A stretch of DNA of 64,000 bases from Dipteris shenzhenensis (GCA_047967505.1 CM106541.1); one strand, 5' to 3'. Counted from the stretch's first letter, positions 46,556-58,795 are shown. The notes: generated by a model from the sequence alone, not told the origin. Numbers and translations are program-made.

Positions 46556-48352
46556 ACCTAACCTCGGTCTTCCACTCTACTCACCTCCCCTCACTCTCAA
46601 ACCCCTCCCTCCCTACCACCTCCTTAGCTCCCCCTCCATCCCCCCTCTTGTAACCCAATCCGACCACTAACCTTGGTTAGATTTAGGGTAGGTTATACTA
46701 ACTATAGTTAGTAGTTGGGTAGGTTAGGCTAGGTCTAATTCACCTAGCTAGGGTTAGAATAAATATGCTAGTCACACTAACTAAACTAGGCTAGTTAAAC
46801 TAACTAAATGGACTTAGTTAGGTTAATTGAATTGAGTTAGGCTAATAGGACCAACTAATAGTTAGCTCAACTAATAGTCAGCTTAACTAAGAACAAGGCA
46901 CATTCACACTTGAACTTTAAATTCTAAGACTCTTCATGCACAAACTTAAAGACCAAGGGACCCTACAATTCACCCTAGCTTTCAGGACCATAAGTCACAC
47001 ATTTGGGACCAAATTGGACCTTGTTTGAGCTAGGATTTCACAAATGGAAACACCACGCTACATGGATTTTTTCCAAACCAATACACACCATTTTGGCATC
47101 CCTAGCACTCTCAACTTGTTTCCTTTGTGGGCTATTTTTTGCACTATTTCGCTCATAACTTTCATCTGTGACCTTTGATTGACGATCGATTTATACCAGC
47201 ATATTCTCGCACTCAAGGGGGACAATTCTAGGCACAATTATAACACAAAGGTCCCTAATGAATGCCACATCTTTAACCCCCATATCACACATACATCAAC
47301 ATCTGAACTTGAGGAGGACATACCTGATCGATATCTTGATAATTCTGCATGTAACTACGCTCCGCCGATCAACATCTCCAACCACCCACCGCCGTGAATT
47401 CCCCCCTTGCAATTCATCCAATCCATTTGAGATTTGAATCCTCCCAATCACAATGTGGCAGATTCAATATCGTGATGATGGTGACACTAACATAGAGATA
47501 GTTGGGGACAATTTCTTTCACCATCACAACATTTATGGCCCGTCATAATAACAATCAAGGCAGGTGACCACTGGGCGAACTAGAACTTTCAAAATACAAT
47601 GTCCACGGCGATCCAGCAAGATTCCTCCAGCATTTTGATGCCGCATGTCGAGATGAAGAGGATCAATCACATAAAACCAAGGTAGCATGGTTACCCATGG
47701 CTTTAACTAATGAATCCTTCGAATGGTATCTCGATCTCTTGGTGGAAGAATGAGCCAAATGGGACCTACTGTAAGGTAGTTCCAAACAAAAAGACCTCAA
47801 GATGATCCTGCTCTCGAACTAAGCAAGCTCAAACAAGGTCGTAGGGAGGATGTACACACTTACTTGGGTAAAATGAAGCGCCTAATTGCAAAGTGTGACC
47901 CACATCTCGATGATAAGTACCTGATAGCCTATTTCATTATAGGACTAAGGAAGAAGATCTAGAAGGACATGAAAAAGATTAGCAGTAGCTATGAAACATT
48001 CAGTGTGGCTCATGCAGCTGCAATTAACATAGAGGATGGAATGACAGACACAAGCAATGATGATGGAAGAGCAAGTACACAAGATAAACACTCTAAAAAG
48101 GGCAAAACCAAGTCAGTTGCAGAAACATCCAATGAAGATTGCCTAGAGGCCATGAACTCATATGAAGCTAAGAGAAGAAATGATGCACGCCATAGAACAA
48201 AAGCTTCACATGTCTTAGCCCGCCATGTTGTTGAACAAGTAAAAAATATATGTCTTGAAGGGTACTTACATTGGATAGAGATTCAAACCACTAAAAACAA
48301 ATTTGGAACCCTAAAAAGGGCACTTTTATGTCGTGTTGAGCTACCAAACTAA
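46556..48352 (+). mobile_element. 5' fragment of second Tat-type Gypsy copy
   Basis: 46556-47455 is the LTR/leader region homologous to 15730-16866, with the same AGGTTAG-rich zone and shared block ACACCATTTTGGCATCCCTA. gag scraps follow (GELELSKYN-like text at about 47570, then a frame at 47969-48352 with SSYETFSVAHAAAINIEDGM and DKHSKKGKTKSVAETS). The homology ends soon after gag; no protease, RT or integrase follows, so the copy is truncated at its 3' side. Stops and shifts are frequent in the first half of gag. Confidence 0.8.
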
Positions 48353-48359
48353 GAAGAGC

Positions 48360-51300
48360 CATGTGTCAACAACTTGGAAATTGAATGCAGTTACAACACG
48401 TTCGGATCTTTCGATGGTTAATATGTGCATCATACTGAGTGCTTGACATTTGGATCCATTGATGCCTACTGCCACTTAAGACATTACAATCAAAAATTTA
48501 AAGAACCTACAATTTATAGGAGTAGAAGGGAAAGTAGAGTTGATGAGTGACAAGGTAAAGAGGTGACAAAAGTTTAAGGGTAGGTTGAGATTTCAATCGA
48601 TTAGCGAGCTACAGGTGGTGATAGCAAGTCTTGCTCAAGCAAAGTTCATGAAATCTCAATGGTGATAACAAGGCATACTGTAGCAAAATTCATGAGATTG
48701 GGGAGACAGGAAGAGAGTCTACATACATGATGGGCTCTTCCATTTTAGCATCGTCGAGGTAATTGGTGATGGCATCTCTGGCAGGTGCTACTAGATGGCT
48801 ATGATGAGAAACCGAGAAAGAGAGAGCAAGGTGACAAAATTGGAGGCTATAGGGCCAAGCATTATTGGGGAACGAACAAACGCTGCAGAGCTCTGCTTCT
48901 TGCATATGTTCCTATTGCTCTTCTGCTGCGCTCAAAATAGAGCATCAAATCTATCTCAAAGGCAAAGTTCCTTTTGATTTGGGAGCGGTGAAGCAATGCA
49001 AGTAGAGGCAATCGAGAAAATATACGGTCGATCAAATTCATAGGCCAGTGCAAATCATTTCCTTTCTCTTCTCCTATGAATCGCTCTATGCTATGCCATT
49101 TTGCAACTTAAATAGGGTGGCCATGCGTAGAAGAGACATTGCTAATTTGCACTACCGAAGCGGTCTTAGAATTTGGTGGCTAGCAAGGGACGTAGAGCTA
49201 TTCTTTCTCTCCCAAATAGATGAGGAACAGAAGCTCAAACAGAGCATTGAGCTATTCTTTCTCTCGCGATGAGAAGAGATGAGAAAGGAAGGACGTCTAA
49301 TTACAAATTGAAAGAGAGTAATAGTGAAATCGATGTCATTGCCCCACTGAGGTAATGGAAAAGATACACTAGAGACGAAATGATGCATTGGAGTGCAAAG
49401 CCACAATGGAAGAAGAACGAGAGAGATTTCATCAAGTGGCAAACAATGTGTTAGAGATGCTTAATGCTATGGACATGTTTTCCACGTAAGAGCATTTTGC
49501 CTTATGGTTGTAGGGAAAGGGCTTGGCGAGCCCTTTCTTGGGAGGGAAGCACCAAAAAGACAAGCGAGTGGTTGAAGGCTTGAGCCTCCATTTTTTGTGG
49601 CTAAGGGTGACCCTGGCCCTTTCTCGGCCATTGAGTGGCATCAAGAGGGGGTTTTACCCCCATTAAATGATGTTTTTATTGGTAGCATCATCATTTTGAT
49701 GGTGGGGTGGTGCAAGTGGGTGATAATATGGTAGTATGCATGGCACAAGTGACATGACAATGCATAGGTTTTGAACATGTGGTGGTGTAGAGAATCAGAC
49801 TGTGCACAGGGGGCATACAGTGTACATAGAAGTGTACATAGAAGGGAGGGCATGTGGCGCTATTTACATGGACAAACCACCATGTGTGTGAGCCACATGA
49901 TCATCCATGATTATACTAGTTAGACTCACAGTCTATCCCACATCCCATGAATCTCAAGCAGCTGAGTTGTGTCAGGTAACGTATCAAGCTGATGCCATGT
50001 GTCCAATGGAAATTGCATCTCTCATCATTTTTGAGGTTGTGAAATGCTGATAGGTGAATGTTTCATGCACTTTCCCATTTTTTTAAACTATTTCGGTGAG
50101 CTTTTCACCTCTAGGCCAATTTAGAAACTCCTTTGATCGAACCTTTGGTGGAGATTTCTCTTTCGTCGACCGAGGACCTTGATGGAAACATTGTTGATCT
50201 TTAGTGCAAGCTTGGATCACGACTCTCCCACATTAATGTATGCAAATAATACACTCAATTAGGCCATTTCGGCATATATCACCTGTGCTCAAGTTTTCTC
50301 CGCATTCCATTGGAGTGAATACAAGAGAGACCCTAAGTATGTGCACTTTGCCTGCAAGGTGAGCTTGAAGTGGCTTGATTTACAAAACATTAATATCTAC
50401 TATGAGCACCCCATTGACACTAGAGTCCCCATTGAATTGCTGAGTTGGGAGGGAAAGGTGCTGCGATCCATTTGTAATGTCTTGGTTGAGCTCCTGCATG
50501 GTGGTTGTTGAGGTGTTGTTGAACGCTCTTGGCCAGCTTCCTTGGTTGCATCTTCTTGCTTATCGAGAATCATCATCTCATCATCACTCTCTAGTGCAAA
50601 TCTCCAAAGCTTCATTCATCTTTCATTGTGCTAAAATTGGTGTAGCTCAAAGATCCTCTTAATTGGCAGGACTGCGATGGTTTTGGAGAAGTAAATATTT
50701 AACTCTAGAAGTCACATGCAACTGATTGATTGAGATGCAAGTACCTACCTATCTCACCCACATTGCCTCCATTTCATGGGCTCAATTTTTTGAGAGTTGC
50801 ATTGCATATTCGTTCCAGGGTTGTGTCCATGCCTAAATCAAAGATCAATGCTAAAGAAGGCCAATCCAAGAATGCAAAAGCATATTTTGGGTCGTGGCTT
50901 CCTTTGTTTATGGCATTTCTGGGATGTGTAGGCAATGCCCAAGGACAAAGTTTGAAATGCCTCCCCAATTCCCTTTTGAACAACCCCAAAAGGTCAGTCA
51001 GGCTTGAAGTTAATCAAAATCAACCTTGATGGATTTTGTCAACTATTGTTGGAAATGATGTCTCATTAGAGGAGCCCATCATAAAAAATGATGTGGAATT
51101 GGATTCACCAATGACATTGGAGGTGTTGGTGGGTGCCAAAAAAGGAGAGGATGCCTAAAGGAGGAGAGATGCTCCAAGGCAAGGAATGAAAACATGATCG
51201 TTAATGCGAGAAAAGCGTGCAAGATGTCAAAGTTGGATAGAAGTAAATGTCAAGATTCTAAACAACCTCCTCTCCATGTATGTTAATGCTTCGTATGCTA

Positions 51301-51390
51301 GAGAGCCAAGTATAAAAGAGTCACAATGCATGGCAAATTGCATCCTTTGGATGTGCCCCAGTTGAAATGTGCCTTTAGTGATCTCAACAT
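48360..51390. other. About 3 kb without recognised features
   Basis: Frames are short. The longest (50730-51029, 99 codons plus strand; 49152-49442, 96 codons minus) show no motif I recognise and contain no splice-linked partners. Fragments such as AAGAGGGGGTTTTACCCCC near 49633 resemble the end of the 675-901 element, but no partner terminus or target duplication was found. Confidence 0.4.
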
Positions 51391-51399
51391 ATGATTCCC

Positions 51400-51640
51400 T
51401 ATTTTGTGTTGATATATAAGTTCACCAAAGTTGCTCATCTAATTCCTACTAAAAAGATTTATAGAAATTTGGATATTGTGAGAGAATTCCTAAAGAAATT
51501 TCTGATTACATAGGTTGCCTAGGACTTTGAGTGATAAAGGCAGTAAATTTACCTCAAAGCTCTAGAATGCTTTCCTGTTGATATTGTAGGTACCTCATTG
51601 AATTTAAGCACTACACTCACACCTACAGACTTTGACATGC
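51400..51640 (+). pseudogene. Gypsy integrase core scrap
   Basis: Plus-strand text reads KFTKVAHLIPTKKIYRNLDI and VREFLKKF, then, after stops, KGSKFTSKL and LNLSTTLTPTD. These are the consecutive strands of a Gypsy integrase core (the FSKVAHFIP...KFTS...HPQTD pattern). Nothing upstream or downstream extends it. Confidence 0.68.
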
Positions 51641-51654
51641 CTAAAGAATTAGCA

Positions 51655-51856
51655 CAGACATACATATGTGTAGACACGTCATGACATGTGTGCACACAGG
51701 CAAACAGACATGCACATGTGTACATCATATAGGCATACACATGTACAATTACAGAGCATACATAACTCGAGCATGTGTGCACATGTGTGATATGCAAATG
51801 TATATGTGTGTGAGTGTATACACACATATATCATACCTATGCATATAGGAGATAAT

Positions 51857-51899
<43 letters not shown>
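51655..51899. repeat. (CA)n-rich and (GA)n microsatellites
   Basis: Interrupted CA/TG-rich DNA (ACATGTGTGCACAC types) at 51655-51835, then GTGTGTGTGAGAGAG leading into a (GA)n run at about 51867-51899. Confidence 0.85.
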
Positions 51900-51903
<4 letters not shown>

Positions 51904-52273
51904 TGGTATAATAAAAAATATTTGTCCTAAGTTAAAGCATTGCTAGGGCTTCATTGGGATTTGTTTGCTAAAATGCATACAATTGTAAATAAAGGCTACT
52001 ATCCCAACCTTGAGACCCGGCGGAGCGGGTGTCTAACCTGGCAAAGATGAGTCATGCTACTTATTATAGACAAAGGGAATGAGCACTTTGGGTGACTGAT
52101 CAGCTGTGTTATAAGAAACAACGTCAATCTCAATCTCTCACAGATTCATAAGCTGGAAAGTAAATTCGCACAAAAACCAGTGCAAGCTTGGAGGTGTTCC
52201 CAAGATGAATAAAATGGTGCTCCTTTGGAGGAAATTTCCACATGCAAGAGAAAACTAATTATTTAGCACATCC

Positions 52274-55032
52274 TCAATTCAAACTTGCATATGACCTGCT
52301 TCCTACGAACAATTCTGCTAGGCCGGACAAAGGCCATCTCAGAGAATATGCTTTCTGATCCTTTACAAAAATGAGACCTGCGCCACGTAAACAGCATCTC
52401 AACACCATGATTAGGAGTCCTTAAATCGAAAAAGAATATTGCAATTGACACCCAATAAATGCCGTCTTTATCATCTCTCATGAATACGTGTACCAATAAA
52501 CTTACCTAGCCAGCATATCAAAATACATGTCGCGCTCCAAAATATCCACCCACTTGTAGCTTGATATCTGCATGACAGTGCTTAGATTTAAATCAGGCCC
52601 TTCAAAGCAGTTTTACAACGAGAGTGGCTAGTTATTGATACAGCAAGCCCGTCTGCCATAGGCAGAGTAACGTGGGCAATGAGAAGTAAAAAAGCACTCT
52701 CTATTGGATTCTAGTTTGAGTAAGATCTGGCATGATTCAGGAAGGACATCAATCCGTCAAGACCGGTGATATTAGATATCATGACATAATTATTATTGTA
52801 GATCCGTGAAGCTTACAGGTACATGCTGAAAAGTATCGTCCAACCTTGTATCAAACATCCCCAGGATGCTCCTGTAAACCTGTCAGTGCAACACTTGGAG
52901 TCATCCATTCTGTTTCTTCTGAAGGCGCTCGGTGAACCAAGAGATTTTTCCTTCTAGAATTAGAATGTGAACGTTAATACATGTAAAAGACTCCCTAAGC
53001 ACCCTGCACACAATTTCACAAATTTGGGCAATGCTCGACCAATCATATCTTTAAGTTTGCGCAAAAGATTGTCGAGGATTGTGAAGATGCAGTGTCACAC
53101 TTACCACATTACATCTCTGATAAATAATGCTCGGGACATGAGAAGCCCGTTGCCTATCAACGCCAGCAAGATCGTAAAGACGGAAAGGCCCTCTATGTTG
53201 GACGGATTTAGAATATTTGTGTACTGAAGGAAGCATGCAATAGGGTTACAATTGTACAAAATCTTCAATACAGTCAAAAACCCGCAAGAAGTGATTGACA
53301 TTGTAGAGTGTATCAGATCAGTATTGGGAGTATTTAACAGCCCACCAGTTGTGAAATTGGTGACCACATGAAGAGTAGCGTTGCAGTCCAGCCGGCAATG
53401 CCACGCATCATCCTATCAATTGATCTTGGCAGCTTATCAAGTCTTTCCTGCAGTATGGATATAAAGTTTGGATCAAATATCCACAATCTTTGCTTGCATC
53501 TCTTCATATCGTCACTGCCTCAACGATCGTTGATTCAAGAAGGTCTTTAAAACCTTGTTGGATCGTTGATCCAAGAGGGTCTTACATAAGCTAGAGATTT
53601 AAACTTGCCAGTTGGATCATCTAAGCTAAGATTGTTTTTTTGTCCTTTGAAGAAAATGTGATAATTGAAACATCTTACCAAGATAATGAGCACAACATCA
53701 ATGGCGGCAGCAATGACCCCCGGAAAAACACTGGAAGGAAGAAATAATTCAAACGTTGACCAGACCATCTGCATTCAGAAGCATACAGTTACTTGCGCAA
53801 CCGAGCTACACATAGGACTAATTCTAATCTTAAGCTAGTTGCGATATTATTTACAAGTTCCAAGGTAAAATTATCCGACAATTCCGCAGCCTATTATGGG
53901 TTAGCAGTGTGTCCGTTCTTTTCTCTTTTATGATTTCCAGTCGACCCAGAAACCTCAACGAAGGCTGCTTACCTGACATAGCACAAAAAGGCCAACCACC
54001 CCAATGATATCTTGCCAAGCTCTCCAAATCGCTGCAGTGAGATAGTTCCAGTAATGGAGGATACTCACTGTGAAACCAACCGCACACGCCATTGCAGTGG
54101 CAATGAGAACGTTAATAGGCATGGCATCTGCGATTGCGAGCTGTATTAATACAATAAGAGTAGTGATCACTCCCACCGCCTGAACTATTGTAGCTCCCCT
54201 TTCTCTTTTGTGCACAAAGTATGACATAAGTGATAAGTTTCCAGCCAGTGACGCCAACTGCGCCTGCATGATCATGAAGTCAATCCCAGGTATAACAGTC
54301 TAAACCATCGCTTCCCCTGACGTAACGATTCGTAGTGTATAAATCATAGTAGTGTAAATTGTTGTACTTTTTGCAGATTTGCCGAATTCAGACTAACTTC
54401 ATCTATAGACCTAGATTTTCGTTGTATGAGAACTAGCAGCTTCATGAGGACTTCAGTCTTCCCCCATAAAATCCGTTCCCTACTTCTAACGTAGTTCAGG
54501 TTCTGCAGACACGTTTCTTTCGATCTGCGAGAGAAAAGTCCATGCGCAACGTCCAAATGCAGTTTACTCAAAATTAGTACAGATGGCCCTACTCAAAATC
54601 AAAGTGCTGCAGCCATATTTACTGCAGCGAGTAGGTTGTATCTCACGATGAGTTTAAATTATACACGAAGTGAACATCGTTAAGGACCGAAACCAGTTGA
54701 GTTACCTTCCATTGCACGGCAGCAAGTGCAGTATAGTTGTCTGCAAGCAAGTTGCGGGTGTTTAGAACGATCTGCGGCACCTGCATCAAGAGGAAGGGCA
54801 GAGAGGCCAACTCGGCAATTCTGGCGGTGACGATATCCCATTGGAGATAAGAAGGACCCAGATCTGGTCTGGAAGCGGGCTTGCTCAGGAAGCTGCCAAA
54901 GTTGCTGGAGAGACGATGATCGATCTGAAAGAAAAAATGAAAATCAAATGCAAGAAGGTAATTACAAGGTGAGAGAGGATTGCAAGAAGCAAAGGAAGGG
55001 TCATGGAGAGCAGACCGGGTGAAAGAGCTCAT
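52274..55032 (-). CDS. MEX1: Maltose transporter, MEX1 type, plastid inner envelope
   Basis: Exports maltose from starch breakdown out of the plastid (MEX1 family). Eight exons on the minus strand join in frame: 54706-55032, 53973-54263, 53679-53768, 53346-53447, 53105-53223, 52817-52879, 52506-52567, 52274-52377 (TGA at 52274-52276). All introns are GT-AG, 122-442 bp. The product is about 385 residues, near the family's usual length. Family landmarks: ASLPFLLMQVPQIVLNTRNL, LAGNLSLMSYFVHKRERGA, GWTATLLFMWSPISQL, NPSNIEGLSVFTILLALIGN, RALFIRDVMW, then a C-terminal LAELFVGS; several hydrophobic helices are evident. The start at 55030-55032 gives a Ser-rich, basic leader (MSSFTRSALHDPSFASCNPL) that could be a transit peptide. 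Alternatively, the polypyrimidine-AG at 54925 is an acceptor and exon 1 lies farther upstream. No stop or frameshift is seen. The fifth intron's donor in this set (after Gln-Leu, GTGGGC) is weak. Confidence 0.9.
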
Positions 55033-55132
55033 TGGGGGGTGAAGCGGCCATGGCTGGCGAGGAGAAGAAAGGAGGTGGAGAAAGATACTTAGTTGATGGT
55101 TGAAGAGATGGCGCTGTTTGTGTGTGCATGGC

Positions 55133-55185
55133 TTGCTTGTGAAGAACTTTTGGTGTGTGCATGGCTTGCTTGTGAGCTTTTCACA
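55133..55185. repeat. Short tandem duplication upstream of MEX1
   Basis: The phrase GTGTGCATGGCTTGCTTGTG occurs twice about 33 bp apart, just 5' of the proposed MEX1 start. It lies in the leader or proximal promoter region. Confidence 0.75.
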
Positions 55186-55194
55186 AGAAGTTAT

Positions 55195-56160
55195 TTCTTC
55201 TTGAGTGTGACTACAAAAGTCCACATCCAAGCCTTGTGACCTCTCTTCAATCCCTCATAAATCGTTACCCCCAAGAAGACCATGGAAGCAATAACAGCCA
55301 CTGCTGCTGTTGATTGTTGCCAATCTGTTAAAAGAAGAAGAGGTAGAGCGATTCTAGAAATCGAGAACGGTAGCGAATACTCATTAGCCGTTCGGGAGCG
55401 GAAAGGTAGCCAACTACCAGCCATTCGATTACACGAGGTAGAAGGAACCCAAAAATCGTTGCTGAGAGCAACCAAACGGTGATAACGATTGACCCAATGA
55501 TTGGTGAGGAATACTACAGATACTTGCAGGCTAAAAACATACCAAGGCACGGCTGACTCAAGGATCTGATCTGAAACAAAGGGACTTCCAATGCTTATAG
55601 TTGTACGGTACATACCCGGTACTGTTTCTCACCAGAAAAAGTCATCCAATCAGTGTTTTGAACAACATATTTGATGATCAAACATTGGAATTCTCTCATT
55701 ATCGTCAAACTGTGTGAATTCTCTCATTGTTTTCAAAGTATGTATAACGATCGATTGAGATAACAGACTTCCGCCAGGCCAGCTCTCATCTGGGTGGAGC
55801 GCTTTTTGCGGTTCTTTTATATCCTTGAAGAACTGTTCTCGTTGAATACCTGCATCGACCTTCACGAATAGTTAAAATGCAGTACGGTTGGGGGATTGGA
55901 AGAATTTTGAGAAAGCGTGGTTAATCTTGAGAGCCCAGATGAAAACCGGAATGCACACAGGAGACGCAAGCTTTGGACCATAGTATGCTAGAGAAACGAT
56001 GGCAATTGAATTAAAGCACATGGAAAACCCTTTACCATCACTTGAACTGCGCTCGCGCTCCCCCCCCTCTCTCTCTCTCCCCCGGCCCCCCCTCACCGGG
56101 GTCTCCACTAGGGCAACACATTGAATCAGATTGAATCGTTGTATGCTCAGTTCCAAATAA
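55195..56160 (-). pseudogene. Unrecognised coding-like region upstream of MEX1
   Basis: Three minus-strand frames have protein-like composition: 55872-56156 ends with IAIVSLAYYGPKLASPVCIP and a hydrophobic stretch; 55650-55865 reads GIQREQFFKDIKEPQKALHP, DESWPGGSLLSQSIV; 55191-55613 ends DWQQSTAAVAVIASMVFLGV. A possible acceptor (GATGCAG before GTATTCAACG) lies at about 55850. They may be exons of a gene or old fragments. I do not recognise the family, and they do not match the MEX1 N-terminus. Confidence 0.35.
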
Positions 56161-56280
56161 GCAACACACTACAGACCAGCATCGTTATGCTCTCAGCTTC
56201 AATGAACATATTACAAGACTCTTTAGCAAATCATCCATACATACGTACATATACATGAAATAGAGCTTCATATACACATA

Positions 56281-56282
<2 letters not shown>

Positions 56283-56331
<49 letters not shown>

Positions 56332-56362
56332 CTACATATATGTATATGTGTGTGTGTGTGCG
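56283..56362. repeat. (CT)n(TA)n(TG)n compound microsatellite
   Basis: (CT)n from 56283, then (TA)n to about 56331, then TG/CG-rich alternation around 56345-56370. Alternating purine-pyrimidine throughout the last part. Confidence 0.9.
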
Positions 56363-56714
56363 CGCGTGCGTACCATGTACATGGCATGCAGGAGCATTTC
56401 CATGGTACATACACACGCGTGCGCACGCCTCATGCACACACACATATGTACGTATATACCATGGAGTTGATGTTGCATCAACCTCCCCTTGTTTGAGAAC
56501 AATCTAGCCTATTGATTGGAAGAGTTCCTAATCTTTACGCTAGCTAACTCTTTCATACTTCTATGGCTTCCCCACAAAAGAGGATACGTATCTTTGAATC
56601 GGTCCTCAACCATCCTATCAGTCCAATAGCTAAAGGGACACAAGGCTGATATATTATCATGGCAACAAACTACTTCACCAAGTGGCACAACAAGACAAAG
56701 CACCCACAAACATG

Positions 56715-57065
56715 CACACAGACGCGTTTCCTTAACTTAAAAAAAAAACTAACAGGTGCATCTATTTGTGCATCTACGGACCCACGTCTATAGGCGCGTC
56801 TATATAACAGACAGACGCACCTATAAATGCACTTCTAGATGCTCTGTAGAAATTAAAAAAAATAGAAAGACGCGTACATAGACATGCTTATAGACACTCT
56901 ACAAAATTATTTTTTTAAATAAAAGCAGAATTTTGTGTGGTTGAACAGAATGCTGTGTATGTTGTGTATGCTATGTAGTTACAAGAATCCCATTTTCACA
57001 TTGTGTAATTCAATTCTTACAGCCAACCGCATTTTAATTAGCACAATTGCAAGCACGTCTATAGC
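56715..57065. repeat. Subterminal-type repeats, left cluster
   Basis: Short motifs of the type GTCTATAGGCGC, GCATCTA, AGATGC and AGACGC recur in both orientations (about 56720, 56757, 56773, 56787-56800, 56812-56845, 56870-56905, 57050-57062). Similar motifs form a second cluster at 60265-60842. CACTA transposons carry such clustered short repeats near their ends as transposase-binding sites; the assignment here is inference. Confidence 0.5.
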
Positions 57066-57339
57066 CGACGATTATAATTTTGAATAAAACATTACAACTC
57101 CAAAACGTTTAGTTCACAAGGCATTCATTGATAGAACGTTGCACAAGGAAATTGAAGCCAAAAAAAATAAAAGGAGTGTATATTCATTCATAGCTCAAAA
57201 AGTGCTTGTATGTACATATAGCATGAAGCCAAGCCACATCCTATGGCTTCAAGTACAAAAAATAAGAGGAGTGTATATACAAGAGAGGCACAAAGGCAAG
57301 CCAATGGCTTCAAGTACAAAAAAGAGTAGCTAGCACTAC

Positions 57340-58740
57340 TTCTATGACTAATCTAAGTTCTCTGCATCCTCGCTCCCTTCTTTGCTCCCTTCTTCACTCC
57401 CTTCTTCCTCATCTTGTTCCTCTAATCAGCCATAGGGCCCTGTAAATGAGGGACAACATGTACATCAATGTATGAAAAATCAAATCTTTATTTACAATAT
57501 TGACATTATTTAATTACTTTTAAATACCTGGGGGGCACTCCAGTAGCCCGGATATACTGCTCCTCAGTAATCAACCCGTCATCATAGAAGTGCCTCCATG
57601 TATCTCCTCTGCGATGGTGGCGGTAGTATGCTGTCTTGATAAGAGTAGGGTACCTGTCCATGATATCAAGCTGCAAGATGACACAATTTGCGGAGGGGTT
57701 AGTACAAAGAAACAACCTCCTAATAAACCACATAAACAATATAATTTGAGATTGATACTTACAAATTAGGCCTCCCATGATTTAACACCCCCTGCTCCAA
57801 AATGCATGTTTCCATATTGCTCCATTTGGATCCTTCGTGCCTCCATGTGCTGCAAACTATGGTCTGCCTTCGCTGCCCTCATTGCTTTCTTCCACACGCT
57901 TGTGAGCGGTGTGGGGCTGTCCCCTTGGTGGTTGACCTCCCTTTCTCCTAAAAATCTCGGCTAGTGCCTGCCTCTTAAGCAAAGATCTTTTATTATTGCC
58001 AAGTATCCTAACAATCTTTGACTTGGCCCATTTATCTGTGAACTGAACATTGGGGGGATTGGGATACCTAGAGCGACCAACCAGCGAGGGTCTCATCAGC
58101 CAACTTTTTTGGATGGCCTTTGTAGTGAATAAAGCTGAAGGCCATGATGTCCTTCTCCCGTGCACCCATCAAGATGCCTCCTGTCTGAGTGATGTCATAG
58201 AAGATCGTACCATCACCGACCTTTGGCACATCATGTCGAGCTAGTACGCTGGCCACTCATAGTTGGAGAAGTGACTCTCGACTGCACGGAAGTACGCTGG
58301 CCGCTCGTAGCTGGAGAAGCGACTCTCAACTACACAAGAGTGCGCCGACGGCTTTGCAAGGTAGAAGGGCCTATTGACCACAAGGGGGGAGAAGGGGATT
58401 GGCTCTGTAGCCAGCTGCACTATCTCAACTCCACTAGGGTAATCTCAGCTGGTGTGGGGTTGGGGTGGTTTGGAGTCTGTACTATCGACTCCTCGGGGGT
58501 GTTTGGAGTACCCGTCATGTATGTGTATAACTCCCTAGGAGTGGGAGGATGCCCCAAAATGTTATATAACTCCCAAAAGATGGCATCTTGAAGATTAGGT
58601 GAGATTAAAGAGCTTCCTGGCCACATGATGAACTGAAGAAAAAAAAAGAAGAAGATTACCATCGAGCATGTCCTCATCATGAGTTGCAAAAGAAAAAATA
58701 GAGTGACAGCCTGACATTGAGCAAGCATTTACAGACTCCT
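57340..58740 (-). pseudogene. Unrecognised minus-strand ORF set in CACTA region
   Basis: Possible exons on the minus strand: 58728-58420 (SPNLQDAIFWELYNILGHPP, YTYMTGTPNTPEES), 58256-58068 (RHDVPKVGDGTIFYDITQTG), 58060-57860 (FTDKWAKSKIVRILGNNKRS, LAEIFRRKGGQPPRG), about 57850-57780 (HMEARRIQMEQYGNMHFGAG), and 57690-57528 (LDIMDRYPTLIKTAYYRHHR, RATGVPPR), with a donor AG|GTATTT and an acceptor before GGCCCTATGG near 57438. A Glu-rich tail can be read at 57360-57420. It may be the second ORF of a CACTA element; I cannot confirm the family. Confidence 0.4.
58244..58339. repeat. 48-bp tandem duplication
   Basis: Two copies, 58244-58291 and 58292-58339, starting GTACGCTGGCC, about 85-90% alike by eye. 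The unit is a multiple of three, so it would keep a reading frame. Confidence 0.85.
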
Positions 58741-58795
58741 GCATTCTTTGAATTAGAGTGATAGAAGTCTGTATCTGCTTGCTCAATGTCAGGCT
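58708..58795. other. Long hairpin with 20-bp perfect arms
   Basis: AGCCTGACATTGAGCAAGCA at 58708-58727 is the exact reverse complement of 58776-58795. Inside, ACAGACT (58731-58737) pairs with AGTCTGT (58767-58773). The loop is about 29 bp. It sits just left of the polypurine tract. Confidence 0.9.

Noticed and set aside
49600-49690. Possible third MITE copy (TCAAGAGGGGGTTTTACCCCC)
   Set aside because: Resembles one end of the 675-901 element, but no opposite end and no 8-bp duplication was found.
53580-53640. Phrase DDPTGKFKSLAY inside a MEX1 intron, resembling part of the family sequence
   Set aside because: The exon at 53346-53447 continues the frame exactly from 53679, and this phrase would duplicate the same part of the protein. 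It is most likely coincidental intron sequence.
54966-55004. A 13-codon first MEX1 exon (MTLPLLLAILSHL) joined by GT-AG to 54924
   Set aside because: The intron would be only 41 bp, too short for plant splicing.
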